A DNA stretch of 64,000 nt from Candidatus Bathyarchaeota archaeon (GTDB lineage Archaea > Thermoproteota > Bathyarchaeia > Bathyarchaeales > Bathycorpusculaceae). A program made the position numbers and the translations under genes. Shown piece by piece: positions 37,943-46,163 of the stretch. Every line of letters begins with the position of its first letter. Positions within the stretch are counted from its first letter, which is position 1. Location: assembly GCA_026014465.1 (NCBI GenBank), contig JAOZID010000010.1, positions 1,026,303 through 1,090,302 on the forward strand. The letters run 5' to 3'. A model generated the notes under the pieces. It worked only from the letters and a program-made list of their open reading frames with translations, searched no databases and was not told the DNA's origin.

Positions 37943-40066
37943 CTATCTCTTTTTCCTGTTGGCAAAAAACGCGGCTGCGGTAATGGCGGCAAGCAAGGGG
38001 AGCAGTATCCAAGGTTGGAGTTCTGGGATGGGGGTGTTGGATAGGATGGCTGCTATGTCGCCGGGGAGGGGTTGATTGTAATGTGAGGTAACGGTGAAGG
38101 TTAGGGTCTGCTGGGGGGTGAGGGTTGTGTTTTGGTATTCTATGGGTTGCCAGGTGCTGTTAAGTCCGGTGGTGTAGACGTTGATGTAGGGGAAGGGTTG
38201 GTCGAGTTGGATTTGGAAGTGTGCACTGGATTGGCTGCTTGCTGGGGAGAGGTAGGGGCTGATGTTTAAGTCGTAGAGGAATACGTAGCTGCCGTTTATT
38301 GTTTGCACGGGGTGTTCATAGTGGATTTCCAGCACAAAATCGTTGCGGGCAGGGTTAGCCAAGCAGGAAATCATTTCCCAATCCCCAATGTCAGTGGGAT
38401 GCCGCGCCGAAGGGTCAATCTCGTTGTAATTGCGCCACGTCAACTCGGCACCGTCTATTTTGATTTGGATGTTTTGGGTTCCAGGGGGGACGGGATAAAT
38501 CAAGGGCAAACCGTCCTCGCTGTTTTGGAGGTTGTGGTGCATGGGGTAGAGTCCGTCAACTTTTGCCCAGAGGGCTCCGTCGTGGTTGTAGATTGTGTAG
38601 TTGAGGTATTCGTGGGGCATGGCAAGCAGGCTAGATGCGGGGAGGTCTTGGCTGGTTATGGAGTTGCCCCAAGGCGCCATGAGGGGGTGTTGGTCGGTTT
38701 CGTTGGAGTTCACGGCGATTTGGTTTGGGTAATCGCTTATGCCGTCTTGGTTGAGGTCAACCCCTGTGAAGCTGCTCCAGTAATTACCCTCAACACCATT
38801 ATCCCAACGGTTACAAGAACCCAAAAGCAAACTGCCCGACCAGTTGCCCACGAAATTGTTGTGAAACAGCGTGTTATTTGTGGCACCGTTCCAGAAATCA
38901 AACAAGCCGTAGTTGCCGAGGAAGTTGTTTTCTGTTAGGGTGCAGTTTGTGGTATCGTCTAGGCGCAGGGCGGTTTGGCTGTTTTGCAAGGTATTGTGGG
39001 TTATGAGGCAGTTGGAGGAGTTGACTAAGTGCAGGGCGTTGAAGTTGTTTGTGAGTTCGCAGTTTTCTATGTTGGCGTTAGTGGTGTTGACAAGAAGCAG
39101 TCCGTCCCAGTTGGGGGTGGATTTCCAGTTTTGCACGGTTAGGTCGTTGCAGTTTATGGCGGCTACCCAACCTGCATTATGGGTCACGATGAAGCCTGAC
39201 TTGTTTACTAAGAAATAAACGGGCTTTTCGTTTACGGTGTTTGTCTTATCAATGCTGTGAAGGTGAGTTTCCAGGTTGCTTCCCCATAGCCTAAACCCGC
39301 ACAGGTTATCACGCAGCACGTTTGCGGTCAAGGTGAGGTTTGTGCTTTGCCAGATGTCTATGCCTAAGCCTTTTTGTTCTATGGTGTTTGCGGTTAGGGT
39401 GCAGTTTGCGCTGTTATCCACCGCTATGCCTTGGGTGTAGTTACCCGAGAGCAGGCTGCTGCTGTTTGGAGCGGTGGGGCTTGAGAGATGGTTGTTTGTG
39501 AGTTGGACGTTTTGGGACCACAGAATCGAGACGCATCGGGCGCTGTTGGCGTTTAGGGTGTTGTTTTGGCTAAACTCTACGGATATAACCCCCGCATCCG
39601 TGTTTTGCAGGACTTGGTTACCCGTTGAGTTTTGCTTAAGTTCGATGCTGCAGTTCCCCAAGCTGTTTTCTTGCACAAGGCACCCGCTGCAATTAATCAG
39701 GTTTATGCCACGCAAAAAACGTTCAAAACTTATGTCTCTTAAGGTAACGTTATGCACATTTTCCAAGAGTACGCCACTTTCTGAAGAGTACCCCACCAGC
39801 CTATAACCGCGACCATCAAGCACTATATCACTTCTCTCCACCCCAATACCCGTGTAAATATCCCCAGTGAACCTGTACACGCCGTTGACGTATTGAATAT
39901 GGGCGGTAGGGGGCTCAATTTGCCCATCGCTTCGGATGTAAATCCCAGGAGTGTACTGACCGTAATATGCTTGAACAGTCAAGGGAGAAGAAAATGCAGT
40001 CAGCCCTGCAACTACAAAAAACATCATGCAAACAAGAGCAAGGGCAAAGGGTCGTTTCCCAGTCAA
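37943..40066 (-). CDS. Surface protein with right-handed parallel beta-helix repeats (NosD-like)
   Basis: This 707-residue extracellular protein has a signal peptide (FALALVCMMFFVVAGLTAF), then a long beta-helix (~50-430) of PbH1-type repeats. Examples are NTLNANSARCVSILWSQNVQ, NLTLTANVLRDNLCGFRLWG, NANIENCELTNNFNALHLVN and LRLDDTTNCTLTENNFLGN. Later beta-sandwich modules lead to the C-terminal membrane helix WILLPLLAAITAAAFFANRK. Asn-x-Ser/Thr sites are abundant. Such helices often bind or cut polysaccharide; no catalytic acid can be assigned. The gene is long and isolated. Confidence 0.85.
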   Translation of the reverse strand: MTGKRPFALALVCMMFFVVAGLTAFSSPLTVQAYYGQYTPGIYIRSDGQIEPPTAHIQYVNGVYRFTGDIYTGIGVERSDIVLDGRGYRLVGYSSESGVLLENVHNVTLRDISFERFLRGINLINCSGCLVQENSLGNCSIELKQNSTGNQVLQNTDAGVISVEFSQNNTLNANSARCVSILWSQNVQLTNNHLSSPTAPNSSSLLSGNYTQGIAVDNSANCTLTANTIEQKGLGIDIWQSTNLTLTANVLRDNLCGFRLWGSNLETHLHSIDKTNTVNEKPVYFLVNKSGFIVTHNAGWVAAINCNDLTVQNWKSTPNWDGLLLVNTTNANIENCELTNNFNALHLVNSSNCLITHNTLQNSQTALRLDDTTNCTLTENNFLGNYGLFDFWNGATNNTLFHNNFVGNWSGSLLLGSCNRWDNGVEGNYWSSFTGVDLNQDGISDYPNQIAVNSNETDQHPLMAPWGNSITSQDLPASSLLAMPHEYLNYTIYNHDGALWAKVDGLYPMHHNLQNSEDGLPLIYPVPPGTQNIQIKIDGAELTWRNYNEIDPSARHPTDIGDWEMISCLANPARNDFVLEIHYEHPVQTINGSYVFLYDLNISPYLSPASSQSSAHFQIQLDQPFPYINVYTTGLNSTWQPIEYQNTTLTPQQTLTFTVTSHYNQPLPGDIAAILSNTPIPELQPWILLPLLAAITAAAFFANRKKR

Positions 40067-40210
40067 AGCAGGTCATTTAACGATGCAACAAACAGGGCTT
40101 TATGACTTATGCCAAATCCACCACACAAAAGGGAAGGCAAACAGACTTAAACGCGCAGCCCCACAATTAAGCAGAGTTCTAAGGCAGAGTTGTATAAGAG
40201 GGATTTATGC

Positions 40211-40783
40211 ATGAGCAAATCAGAAACAGGTAAGGCAAGTTTTGAGGTGGCAACTTTAGGTGGAGGCTGTTTTTGGTGTTTAGAAGCGGTTTTTAGCATG
40301 ATTGAGGGTGTAGAAAAAGTGGAGCCGGGTTACGCTGGGGGTTATGTGGCGAATCCAAGTTATGAGCAGGTGTGCTCTGGAAGCACGGGGCACGCAGAAG
40401 TTGCACAGGTAACTTTTGACCCTGAAGTTACAAGTTTTAGGGAGATTTTGGAGGTTTTCTTTGCAGCCCACGACCCCACCACGTTAAACAGGCAGGGCGC
40501 TGATGTGGGAACCCAGTACCGCTCAGCCATATTCTACTACACACCTAAGCAAAAAGAAATCGCCCAGCAACTCATAGCGGAGCTGGAAAACCAAAAAGTC
40601 TACAATCAACCCATAACCACCAAAGTAGAGCCGCTACAGCAGTTTTACCCCGCCGAAAACTACCACAAAGACTATTATCAAACAAACCCCAACGCACCCT
40701 ACTGCCAAGTTGTCATAAACCCAAAAATAGCCAAACTACGAAAAAAGTACCTATCAAAACTCAAAGCTGCCTACAAAAAATAA
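40211..40783 (+). CDS. msrA: Peptide methionine-(S)-sulfoxide reductase
   Basis: MsrA repairs oxidised methionine. The catalytic motif is TLGGGCFWCLEAVFS with the nucleophilic Cys in GCFWC. EPGYAGGYVANPSYEQVCSG and TGHAEVAQVTFDPEV follow, with VGTQYRSAIFYYTPKQKEIA and a FYPAENYHKDYYQTNP block near the end. The 190 residues are standard length. ATG 40211 was selected over the earlier open codon at 40190. Confidence 0.97.
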   Translation: MSKSETGKASFEVATLGGGCFWCLEAVFSMIEGVEKVEPGYAGGYVANPSYEQVCSGSTGHAEVAQVTFDPEVTSFREILEVFFAAHDPTTLNRQGADVGTQYRSAIFYYTPKQKEIAQQLIAELENQKVYNQPITTKVEPLQQFYPAENYHKDYYQTNPNAPYCQVVINPKIAKLRKKYLSKLKAAYKK

Positions 40784-40810
40784 GAAGGGCTTTGGAGCCA
40801 AAGGGGGATT

Positions 40811-41788
40811 TTAGAGGTAGTCGTCGAATTGCCAGTAGTGTTCTTCTTCTTGCATGATGATGTCTTCGAAGAGGCGTTTGGTTGTGGTGTCGCCGCGTTT
40901 GGTGGCTTCTTGGATGATGGTGCGGTATAGCATGATGGCGTCGTTTTCGGCTTTGCGGTCTAGTTTTATGAAGTCCTCGGAGGTTTCGCCGACTTGAGGA
41001 AGCGGGTCAGGGTTGGTTGTAGCTTCTCCGTCAAGCATGTAGATGCGTTCGCTGATTTTTTCGAAGTGGTCCATTTCTGCCATGAAAACTTTTTTGAGCA
41101 AATCGCTTACGACTTGGGCTTTGTTGGATTCTTCGATGACTTCTAGAGAGGTGGTTTTGCGTCGGAGGGGAAGGTAGCTTGCTTTTTCGTGTTGGTTGAC
41201 GTACTGTATGATTGCCATGATTTCTGAGGCTAAGGCTTTGTTAAGTAGGGCAAAGTAGTCGTCAGTGAAGATTTTGAGCCACTCAGAAGCGGGTGCTTCG
41301 GGGACGTCTTGGGATTTATCCTGCACGTTTTCGTATTCTTGGAATTTGAACAGGTGTTTTTCTTCTTCGCCGTAGATGCGTTCAAACAGGTCACGGGTTT
41401 CCCAATCGCCCAGCTGTTCAGCGGCTTTTATAATTGTGCGGTACAGCACCAAGGCTTCTTCTTCAGCTCTTATGCCAGCTTTAGCAAATTCGCTTAGGCT
41501 GTTGCCTACGGTGACTTTGTCGGCTTTGGTTGTGGCGGAGCCGCCAAGATAGTAGATGCGCTCGGTGATGTCGGCGGCGTGTTTCATCTCTGCAATCGCG
41601 AAGTCTTTAAGAAATTTACCTACCGCGTCGTAGGTTGTTTTGTCAAGCAAGATGTTTTCGGGGGTGACTTTGCGCATGAGTTTTTCCATTTTTGCATGCT
41701 GCAACATGTACTGAACTGAAACTTGAAGTTCCCTAGCAACAGCTTGGTTTAAAAGGTCAAAATATGATGAGGATGCTTTAACTGCCAA
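40811..41788 (-). CDS. Tandem ferritin-like protein
   Basis: This 325-residue protein is made of two ferritin-like four-helix units, residues ~1-160 and ~165-325. Each has the Glu/His ligands of a di-iron or bacterioferritin-like centre: ELQVSVQYMLQHAKMEKLMR then AIAEMKHAADITERIYYLG, and EIMAIIQYVNQHEKASYLPL then FMAEMDHFEKISERIYMLDG, with EEEKHLF and EEEHYW at the ends. Duplication within one chain is unusual for ferritins. It could store iron or detoxify peroxide. TTG start; TATA (RC of 41806-41830 region) is shared with the divergent ECF gene. Confidence 0.85.
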   Translation of the reverse strand: MAVKASSSYFDLLNQAVARELQVSVQYMLQHAKMEKLMRKVTPENILLDKTTYDAVGKFLKDFAIAEMKHAADITERIYYLGGSATTKADKVTVGNSLSEFAKAGIRAEEEALVLYRTIIKAAEQLGDWETRDLFERIYGEEEKHLFKFQEYENVQDKSQDVPEAPASEWLKIFTDDYFALLNKALASEIMAIIQYVNQHEKASYLPLRRKTTSLEVIEESNKAQVVSDLLKKVFMAEMDHFEKISERIYMLDGEATTNPDPLPQVGETSEDFIKLDRKAENDAIMLYRTIIQEATKRGDTTTKRLFEDIIMQEEEHYWQFDDYL

Positions 41789-41904
41789 AACAAATCACAA
41801 CTCCAATATAAAATACAATCAAAAAGATATAAAGATTCTTTGCAACCCGCCCTGGGCAGGAAAACCGTCGTGTTACTTTGTCAAGGCAAACAGCGTTTGG
41901 AAAA

Positions 41905-41915
41905 ACTTTTATATC
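41905..41915 (+). promoter_or_regulatory. TATA box of the ECF transporter gene
   Basis: ACTTTTATATC lies 58-68 bases before the ATG at 41973. A start of transcription near 41938-41940 would fall between the two operator-like repeats that begin directly behind the TATA box, which would let a bound repressor block initiation. Confidence 0.6.
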
Positions 41916-41916
41916 T

Positions 41917-41954
41917 TGTGTAAAATACTACACAGCGATGCAAGATTCTACATC
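41917..41954 (+). promoter_or_regulatory. Candidate operator: two 14-base copies 20 bases apart
   Basis: TGTGTAAAATACTACACA (41917-41934) is a perfect 6-6-6 inverted repeat. A second related copy GATGCAAGATTCTACATC (41937-41954) has one mismatch in the arms. The inner 14-mers TGTAAAATACTACA and TGCAAGATTCTACA start exactly 20 bases apart, two turns of the helix. They lie right after the TATA box of the ECF S-component gene and cover its probable transcription start, so they look like a repressor binding site for a vitamin-responsive regulator (inference). Confidence 0.6.
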
Positions 41955-41972
41955 CAAAGGCAGGCACAAAAA

Positions 41973-42743
41973 ATGAAGATAACCACAAGACAAATCGCCA
42001 TGGTCACCGTATTTGCATCCTTGTACGCTGTTTTAAGAGTAATACCCACTGTCCCCATGATAGGAGTTGAAGGAGCATCATTTTCTGTCGCGGACGTTTT
42101 GGCTCCAATTTACGGCATAATCCTTGGGCCATACGTGGGGGGCTTAAGCGTTATTGTGGGCACGTTTATAGGCATGAGCGTAAAGACGCCGTTCTTTTTG
42201 GGGCTAGATTTTCTGCCCGCACTGGTGAATACGGTTGCGTTGGGTTTTTTGGTTAGACGCAAATGGTGGCCAGTTGTGCTGCTAAACGTGGCTTTGTTTT
42301 TGGGTTTTGTTCTTAACCCGTTAACGCTAAATTTCGTGGAAATCCCAACTGGCAGCGCGTCGATAGCGGTTCCGTTCATGTGGATGCACATAGTTGCCTT
42401 CATAGTGCTGCTCTCGCCGCTGGGACGAAACGCAGGCAAATGGATCCAATCCCAAAAACCACAAAAAGCCATCGCAGGCTTTGCAGTTTTAGCCTTCATC
42501 GGAACCATGATGCAACACCTCATGGGCAACATACTCTACGAAAACATATTCGTCTACGTCTCAAAATTCCTAACCCCCGAATCCATCATGGTACGCTGGA
42601 ACGCAGTCTTCTTCCTCTACCCCATAGAAAGAACCATACTAGTAATCTTTGCAACCATCATAGGCGTCGTACTAATCAGAGTCCTACAAAAATCCTTCCA
42701 CAACATCCTAAACCTACCCCCACCAGAAAACCAACAAAAATAA
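41973..42743 (+). CDS. ECF transporter S component (vitamin or queuosine-type uptake)
   Basis: This ~256-residue membrane protein has about six helices. It shows TTRQIAMVTVFASLYAVLRV, SFSVADVLAPIYGIILGPYV, GLSVIVGTFIGMSVKTPFFL and PALVNTVALGFLVRRKW. Those features match S components of energy-coupling factor transporters, which bind a vitamin or metal and share an EcfAAT module. No EcfA or EcfT gene is nearby. The ligand is not clear. ATG 41973 with AAAGGCAGG upstream; a TATA box and inverted repeat precede it. Confidence 0.85.
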   Translation: MKITTRQIAMVTVFASLYAVLRVIPTVPMIGVEGASFSVADVLAPIYGIILGPYVGGLSVIVGTFIGMSVKTPFFLGLDFLPALVNTVALGFLVRRKWWPVVLLNVALFLGFVLNPLTLNFVEIPTGSASIAVPFMWMHIVAFIVLLSPLGRNAGKWIQSQKPQKAIAGFAVLAFIGTMMQHLMGNILYENIFVYVSKFLTPESIMVRWNAVFFLYPIERTILVIFATIIGVVLIRVLQKSFHNILNLPPPENQQK

Positions 42744-42786
42744 CCCAGCAACCACCGCTTTTTCTTTTTCAGTTAATGCCACGGGT

Positions 42787-44355
42787 TTAGGGGCAGGCAT
42801 CGAAGAGGTTGGCGTCTTGCACGTAGGATTTGCCTGTTTTTAGGGCGATTTCTGCTTTGGCTATTTCGCTGCCCAAGTAGGCGGCGTGGTCTAAACGGCT
42901 CAACAGCCCCAGTTCTGCGATTTTGCTGTAGAGGTTCGGGGCGGTTTTTGCTTTTACTACGTGTGTGGGCGTGGTGGTTTGGGAGTTGGGAAAATGCAGG
43001 GCGATTAGGGTTTTTGCGTTGCGGTCTACGGCGATTTTGAAGATGCCTTTGGGGTCTTCTACCAAAGCGGGCATAGAATCGGCGGTGGTTGTATGCGCGG
43101 TTTTTTCTATGGCGGGGTTGTAGGGTTCTTCGCGGCTGCGTTTTTCTTTAAGCAAAAGCAGGTCCAGACCTAGGTCTTTGGGTACGGAGCCGCGGCGTTT
43201 AGATAGAAACATCATCTGCGCAGCAACAGCTTCTTCATGCACAGTTCCCTTGGCTTTAACGCTCTTCTCAGTTGCCAGGAGCATGCTCGCGTCCACCTCG
43301 GCAGACAAACGCGCAAGCAAAGCATTCACGCCAACAGAATCCGCATCAAACAACTCCGTCACGTTTGAAACACCCACAAACAACGGAACCTCAGGATTCC
43401 TGCGCGCGAACTCTTCGTACGCCACAAACGACTCCAAAACGTTAGATGGCTCCAAAATCAAATCCGCCAAAATCCGCTTCACGCCAAGTTTTTGGGCTTT
43501 GGCTATGATTTCTTCAAGAAAAACGACGCGTTCATGTGCTGTTTTGGGGAAGATGCCTTCGCGTTGGTTGGTTGGTATGGCGACTACGGCGACGTTTTTG
43601 GCGAAAGGCGCAATTTGCTCGACGTTGCCCGCATCCAAACTCAGAATCAACTGGGCACCTGCGTCTACGGAGGCTTTAATCTCGTTTGGGTCAAGCGAGT
43701 CGATGCTCACGGGAACATCCACAGCACGTTTGATGGCTTGGACGGCGCGTTTGGCATCTTCGGGTCGGCTGCCTCCTGAAACCATACCCACATCAACCAC
43801 ATGTGCCCCCGCAGAAACAAACTGCACCGCTAAACGCTCCAGTTCCTCATCAGGCATCAGGGCAGCATCCACGATTTCAGCCAAGACCCGCATCGGAAAG
43901 CTCTTCCCAACCGCCAAAGCTCCAATTGAAAAGTTTGCGGGTTCTTTTAGGAGGCGGTCGTGGTCGGCTTCAATTTGGGCTAGTTCTTGCAGGGCTTTTT
44001 TCTGAAGCCGGCTTCTGAGAAGGTCGCATGCAGGAGTAACAGGCGAGAGTTCTATGTTTTCGGTGAGGGCGTCTAAAACTGTGGGCAAATCCGCCGCGTA
44101 GCGTGGACCTTTGAAGGCGGGGGTGCCTGTGGCTTGGGTGATAACAGTGGCGTCTCCGCGAATCAAACCTGGAACCAAGATGACGTCGTACTCTTGGGTT
44201 TTTTGGGTTTTGAGTTCTTTGACGATGCCTTCAGGAGTTAGCAGGGCAGCTACGGGCAGTTTTAGGGCAATAACTGTGGTTTGCAGGGAACTTTCTTTGA
44301 CGTATTGTTTGACGGTTTCTTCTGCGAGTAAGCCTGTTACTAAGAGTACCTTCAA
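42787..44355 (-). CDS. Dihydropteroate synthase-like protein (methanopterin pathway)
   Basis: This 522-residue protein matches the archaeal family of dihydropteroate synthase-related proteins. The central DHPS barrel (~170-350) has VQFVSAGAHVVDVGMVSGGS, RAVDVPVSIDSLDPNEIKAS, AQLILSLDAGNVEQIA, and GVKRILADLILEPSNV. The N-terminal ~140 residues form an extra alpha/beta domain beginning MKVLLVTGLLAEETVKQYVK; an extra C-terminal domain is present. It is 23 bases after the RFAP synthase gene. Its proposed role is in tetrahydromethanopterin synthesis, by analogy; the exact reaction is not established. Confidence 0.9.
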   Translation of the reverse strand: MKVLLVTGLLAEETVKQYVKESSLQTTVIALKLPVAALLTPEGIVKELKTQKTQEYDVILVPGLIRGDATVITQATGTPAFKGPRYAADLPTVLDALTENIELSPVTPACDLLRSRLQKKALQELAQIEADHDRLLKEPANFSIGALAVGKSFPMRVLAEIVDAALMPDEELERLAVQFVSAGAHVVDVGMVSGGSRPEDAKRAVQAIKRAVDVPVSIDSLDPNEIKASVDAGAQLILSLDAGNVEQIAPFAKNVAVVAIPTNQREGIFPKTAHERVVFLEEIIAKAQKLGVKRILADLILEPSNVLESFVAYEEFARRNPEVPLFVGVSNVTELFDADSVGVNALLARLSAEVDASMLLATEKSVKAKGTVHEEAVAAQMMFLSKRRGSVPKDLGLDLLLLKEKRSREEPYNPAIEKTAHTTTADSMPALVEDPKGIFKIAVDRNAKTLIALHFPNSQTTTPTHVVKAKTAPNLYSKIAELGLLSRLDHAAYLGSEIAKAEIALKTGKSYVQDANLFDACP

Positions 44356-44378
44356 CGTTTGAGCCTCAACTTGGTTGG

Positions 44379-45347
44379 TTAGTGTTGTATGAGCTTGATG
44401 GTGGCGCCTTTATTGTTTGCTTTGGCTACAAAAGCCTCGCCACCTGTGCCGCTTTGCAGAAAAGCTTTCATTTTGGAGAGGACGGTTTTGGCGTCTTGTT
44501 TTTGGACTACGCCGTAAACTGCTGGTCCCCACGAGCTTTGCCCTGCGCCGTGGGCGCCGATTTTTTGTAGGAACTCGACGCTGTCGGCTACGGTTGTGTG
44601 GGAGTAGGTTCCGCCTTGGACAGGGGTGAAGAAGCTTCCGATGGTTGCTTGGACTTGGGTTAGGGCTTCTCCGAAGGTTTCGATGTTGGTTTCGGCTATG
44701 GCGGGGAGAAGTTTGAGCATAATTAAGCGGCACATTTTTCCTACGAGTTCGGGGGGCATTTTGGGCAGTTCTTTGAAGGCTTGCACTTCTTTTTTGTCCG
44801 ACAAACCCGAGTTCACGTTGGGAACAGCAACGACAAAGCGCCAATCCGTGGGGAAGGGCTGGCGGAAAATCAACGGCGGAAACTTGCCCGGAACACACAC
44901 CCCGTCCTTAAGCAGCTTGCCCCCGTCAACCACAAAACCGCCCTTATCAAAAATAGCAGTGCCAACGCCGGTTCTTCGCACTCTACCCATAGTCAAAGCG
45001 AGTTGCTGGGTTGAAACATCCACCTTGTAGAGCCGAGCAAGAGCAGTAGCCACCGCCAACGACATTTGGGTTCCTGAGCCAAAACCCGCATGCGAAGAAA
45101 TAGCCTCCGCAACGTGAATGTGAGCACCCGATTTTATGGAGTAAGCATCCAAAAACCGCTTCGCCAACTGGGTTACTAACACGGTTTCTTGTCCTGTGAC
45201 TTTGAGTTTGGATGCTTTTTGGGCTTCCAAGACTACGTTGGGACGGTTTATGCCTATGCCCAAGCCGCCAAACATGCGTCCCATATCGCCGTTAAGGTCA
45301 ATGAGTCCCAGATGTAGCCGCGCAGGAGTTTTCACGTAAACCTTCAC
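44379..45347 (-). CDS. mptG: Beta-ribofuranosylaminobenzene 5'-phosphate synthase
   Basis: This ~322-residue GHMP-kinase-superfamily enzyme condenses a 4-hydroxy- or 4-aminobenzoate with PRPP to make the first arylamine of methanopterin. The ATP/phosphate loop-like segment is ISSHAGFGSGTQMSLAVATA, with VRRTGVGTAIFDKGGFVVDG and the C-terminal AHGAGQSSWGPAVYGVVQ. The start is GTG 45347 with GGAGG eight bases upstream; it overlaps the stop of the DUF447 gene (GTGA). Together with the DHPS-like gene it shows that this cell makes tetrahydromethanopterin as C1 carrier. Confidence 0.93.
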   Translation of the reverse strand: MKVYVKTPARLHLGLIDLNGDMGRMFGGLGIGINRPNVVLEAQKASKLKVTGQETVLVTQLAKRFLDAYSIKSGAHIHVAEAISSHAGFGSGTQMSLAVATALARLYKVDVSTQQLALTMGRVRRTGVGTAIFDKGGFVVDGGKLLKDGVCVPGKFPPLIFRQPFPTDWRFVVAVPNVNSGLSDKKEVQAFKELPKMPPELVGKMCRLIMLKLLPAIAETNIETFGEALTQVQATIGSFFTPVQGGTYSHTTVADSVEFLQKIGAHGAGQSSWGPAVYGVVQKQDAKTVLSKMKAFLQSGTGGEAFVAKANNKGATIKLIQH

Positions 45348-46003
45348 GGATTTGACCTCCAAGAACTGATTTTGCCGTTAATGTCTTCGAGGATTTGAGA
45401 GTACACAGAGTCAGGAGCAACCTTGGCTACGACCTCGCCGCACTCGTTAACGGTCTGCAGCAGCGCAGCTAACTCTTGCTGTTTTGTGGGGTCTTGGATG
45501 TAGGCTTGTATGCGAGTTGCGTGAATTATGGCTTCTAAGGTGGCTCCAAACGCGCGGCAATACGCCAGCGGTAAGGCAAGGGGGGCATCTATGTGCTTTA
45601 CGGTGCAAAACACGGTTACGCGCTGCTCATCCAAAGCACAAATGCTACAGACGCAAACTTCCAAGCAGGCATCCGCGGCGCACAAAACAGGAGCCGCCAC
45701 CGTTTGGGCTTTGGCAAACCAACTGGGCGGTAGTTTGCCGTTTGGGTTTGTGTCTTTGAAGGTAGTTTGGTAGAACAAGTTGATGTCAGAGGTTAGGTTG
45801 ATTACGGCGCAGCGGATGTCTTGAAGGTTCTGGTAAGTTGAGGAGGAAACAAAAATTTGCAAACGTAACGTCTGCTCATCTTCTAAGGTGACGCCCATAG
45901 GAGCCGCGTTTGGGGTACCCTCCAAGTCACAGGTGGACACAATGGTCTCCACTATAGCGCCAGCAGAAAAACCCAAATCAGCCAAATCCACCAACCAATT
46001 CAC
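45344..46003 (-). CDS. DUF447 family protein (methanopterin gene cluster)
   Basis: This 219-residue protein has a split-barrel flavin-binding-like fold. Seen blocks are GAIVETIVSTCDLEGTPNAA, PMGVTLEDEQTLRLQIFVS, YQNLQDIRCAVINLTSDINL, FYQTTFK, CSICALDEQRVTVFCTVKHI, and AYCRAFGATLEAIIHATR. DUF447 genes recur beside methanopterin-synthesis genes, so a role in that pathway is likely, but no reaction is known. Its stop overlaps the GTG of mptG by four bases; ATG at 46003. Confidence 0.8.
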   Translation of the reverse strand: MNWLVDLADLGFSAGAIVETIVSTCDLEGTPNAAPMGVTLEDEQTLRLQIFVSSSTYQNLQDIRCAVINLTSDINLFYQTTFKDTNPNGKLPPSWFAKAQTVAAPVLCAADACLEVCVCSICALDEQRVTVFCTVKHIDAPLALPLAYCRAFGATLEAIIHATRIQAYIQDPTKQQELAALLQTVNECGEVVAKVAPDSVYSQILEDINGKISSWRSNP

Positions 46004-46043
46004 CCCGCACAGAAAGTAAACCCGCTGTCCAATTTATTTTTTT

Positions 46044-46070
46044 CAACCGAATGTAACTTTTCACAACCGA
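46044..46070 (-). promoter_or_regulatory. Two CAACCGA repeats 20 bases apart in the methanopterin promoter
   Basis: CAACCGA occurs at 46044-46050 and again at 46064-46070, exactly 20 bases apart, in the 160-base region upstream of the DUF447-mptG-DHPS operon. A TATA-like element on the minus strand (AACTTTATTATCG, about 46068-46080) touches the upstream copy. The spacing suggests one protein face, but this is a short motif and could be chance. Confidence 0.35.
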
Positions 46071-46163
46071 TAATAAAGTTTTTCTTAAACAAAAAAACTT
46101 CCGCAAACAAGCAACCCAAACTAAGAAAGACAAAAGAAAGAAAAAGAGGCAGAACCAGAGGGG

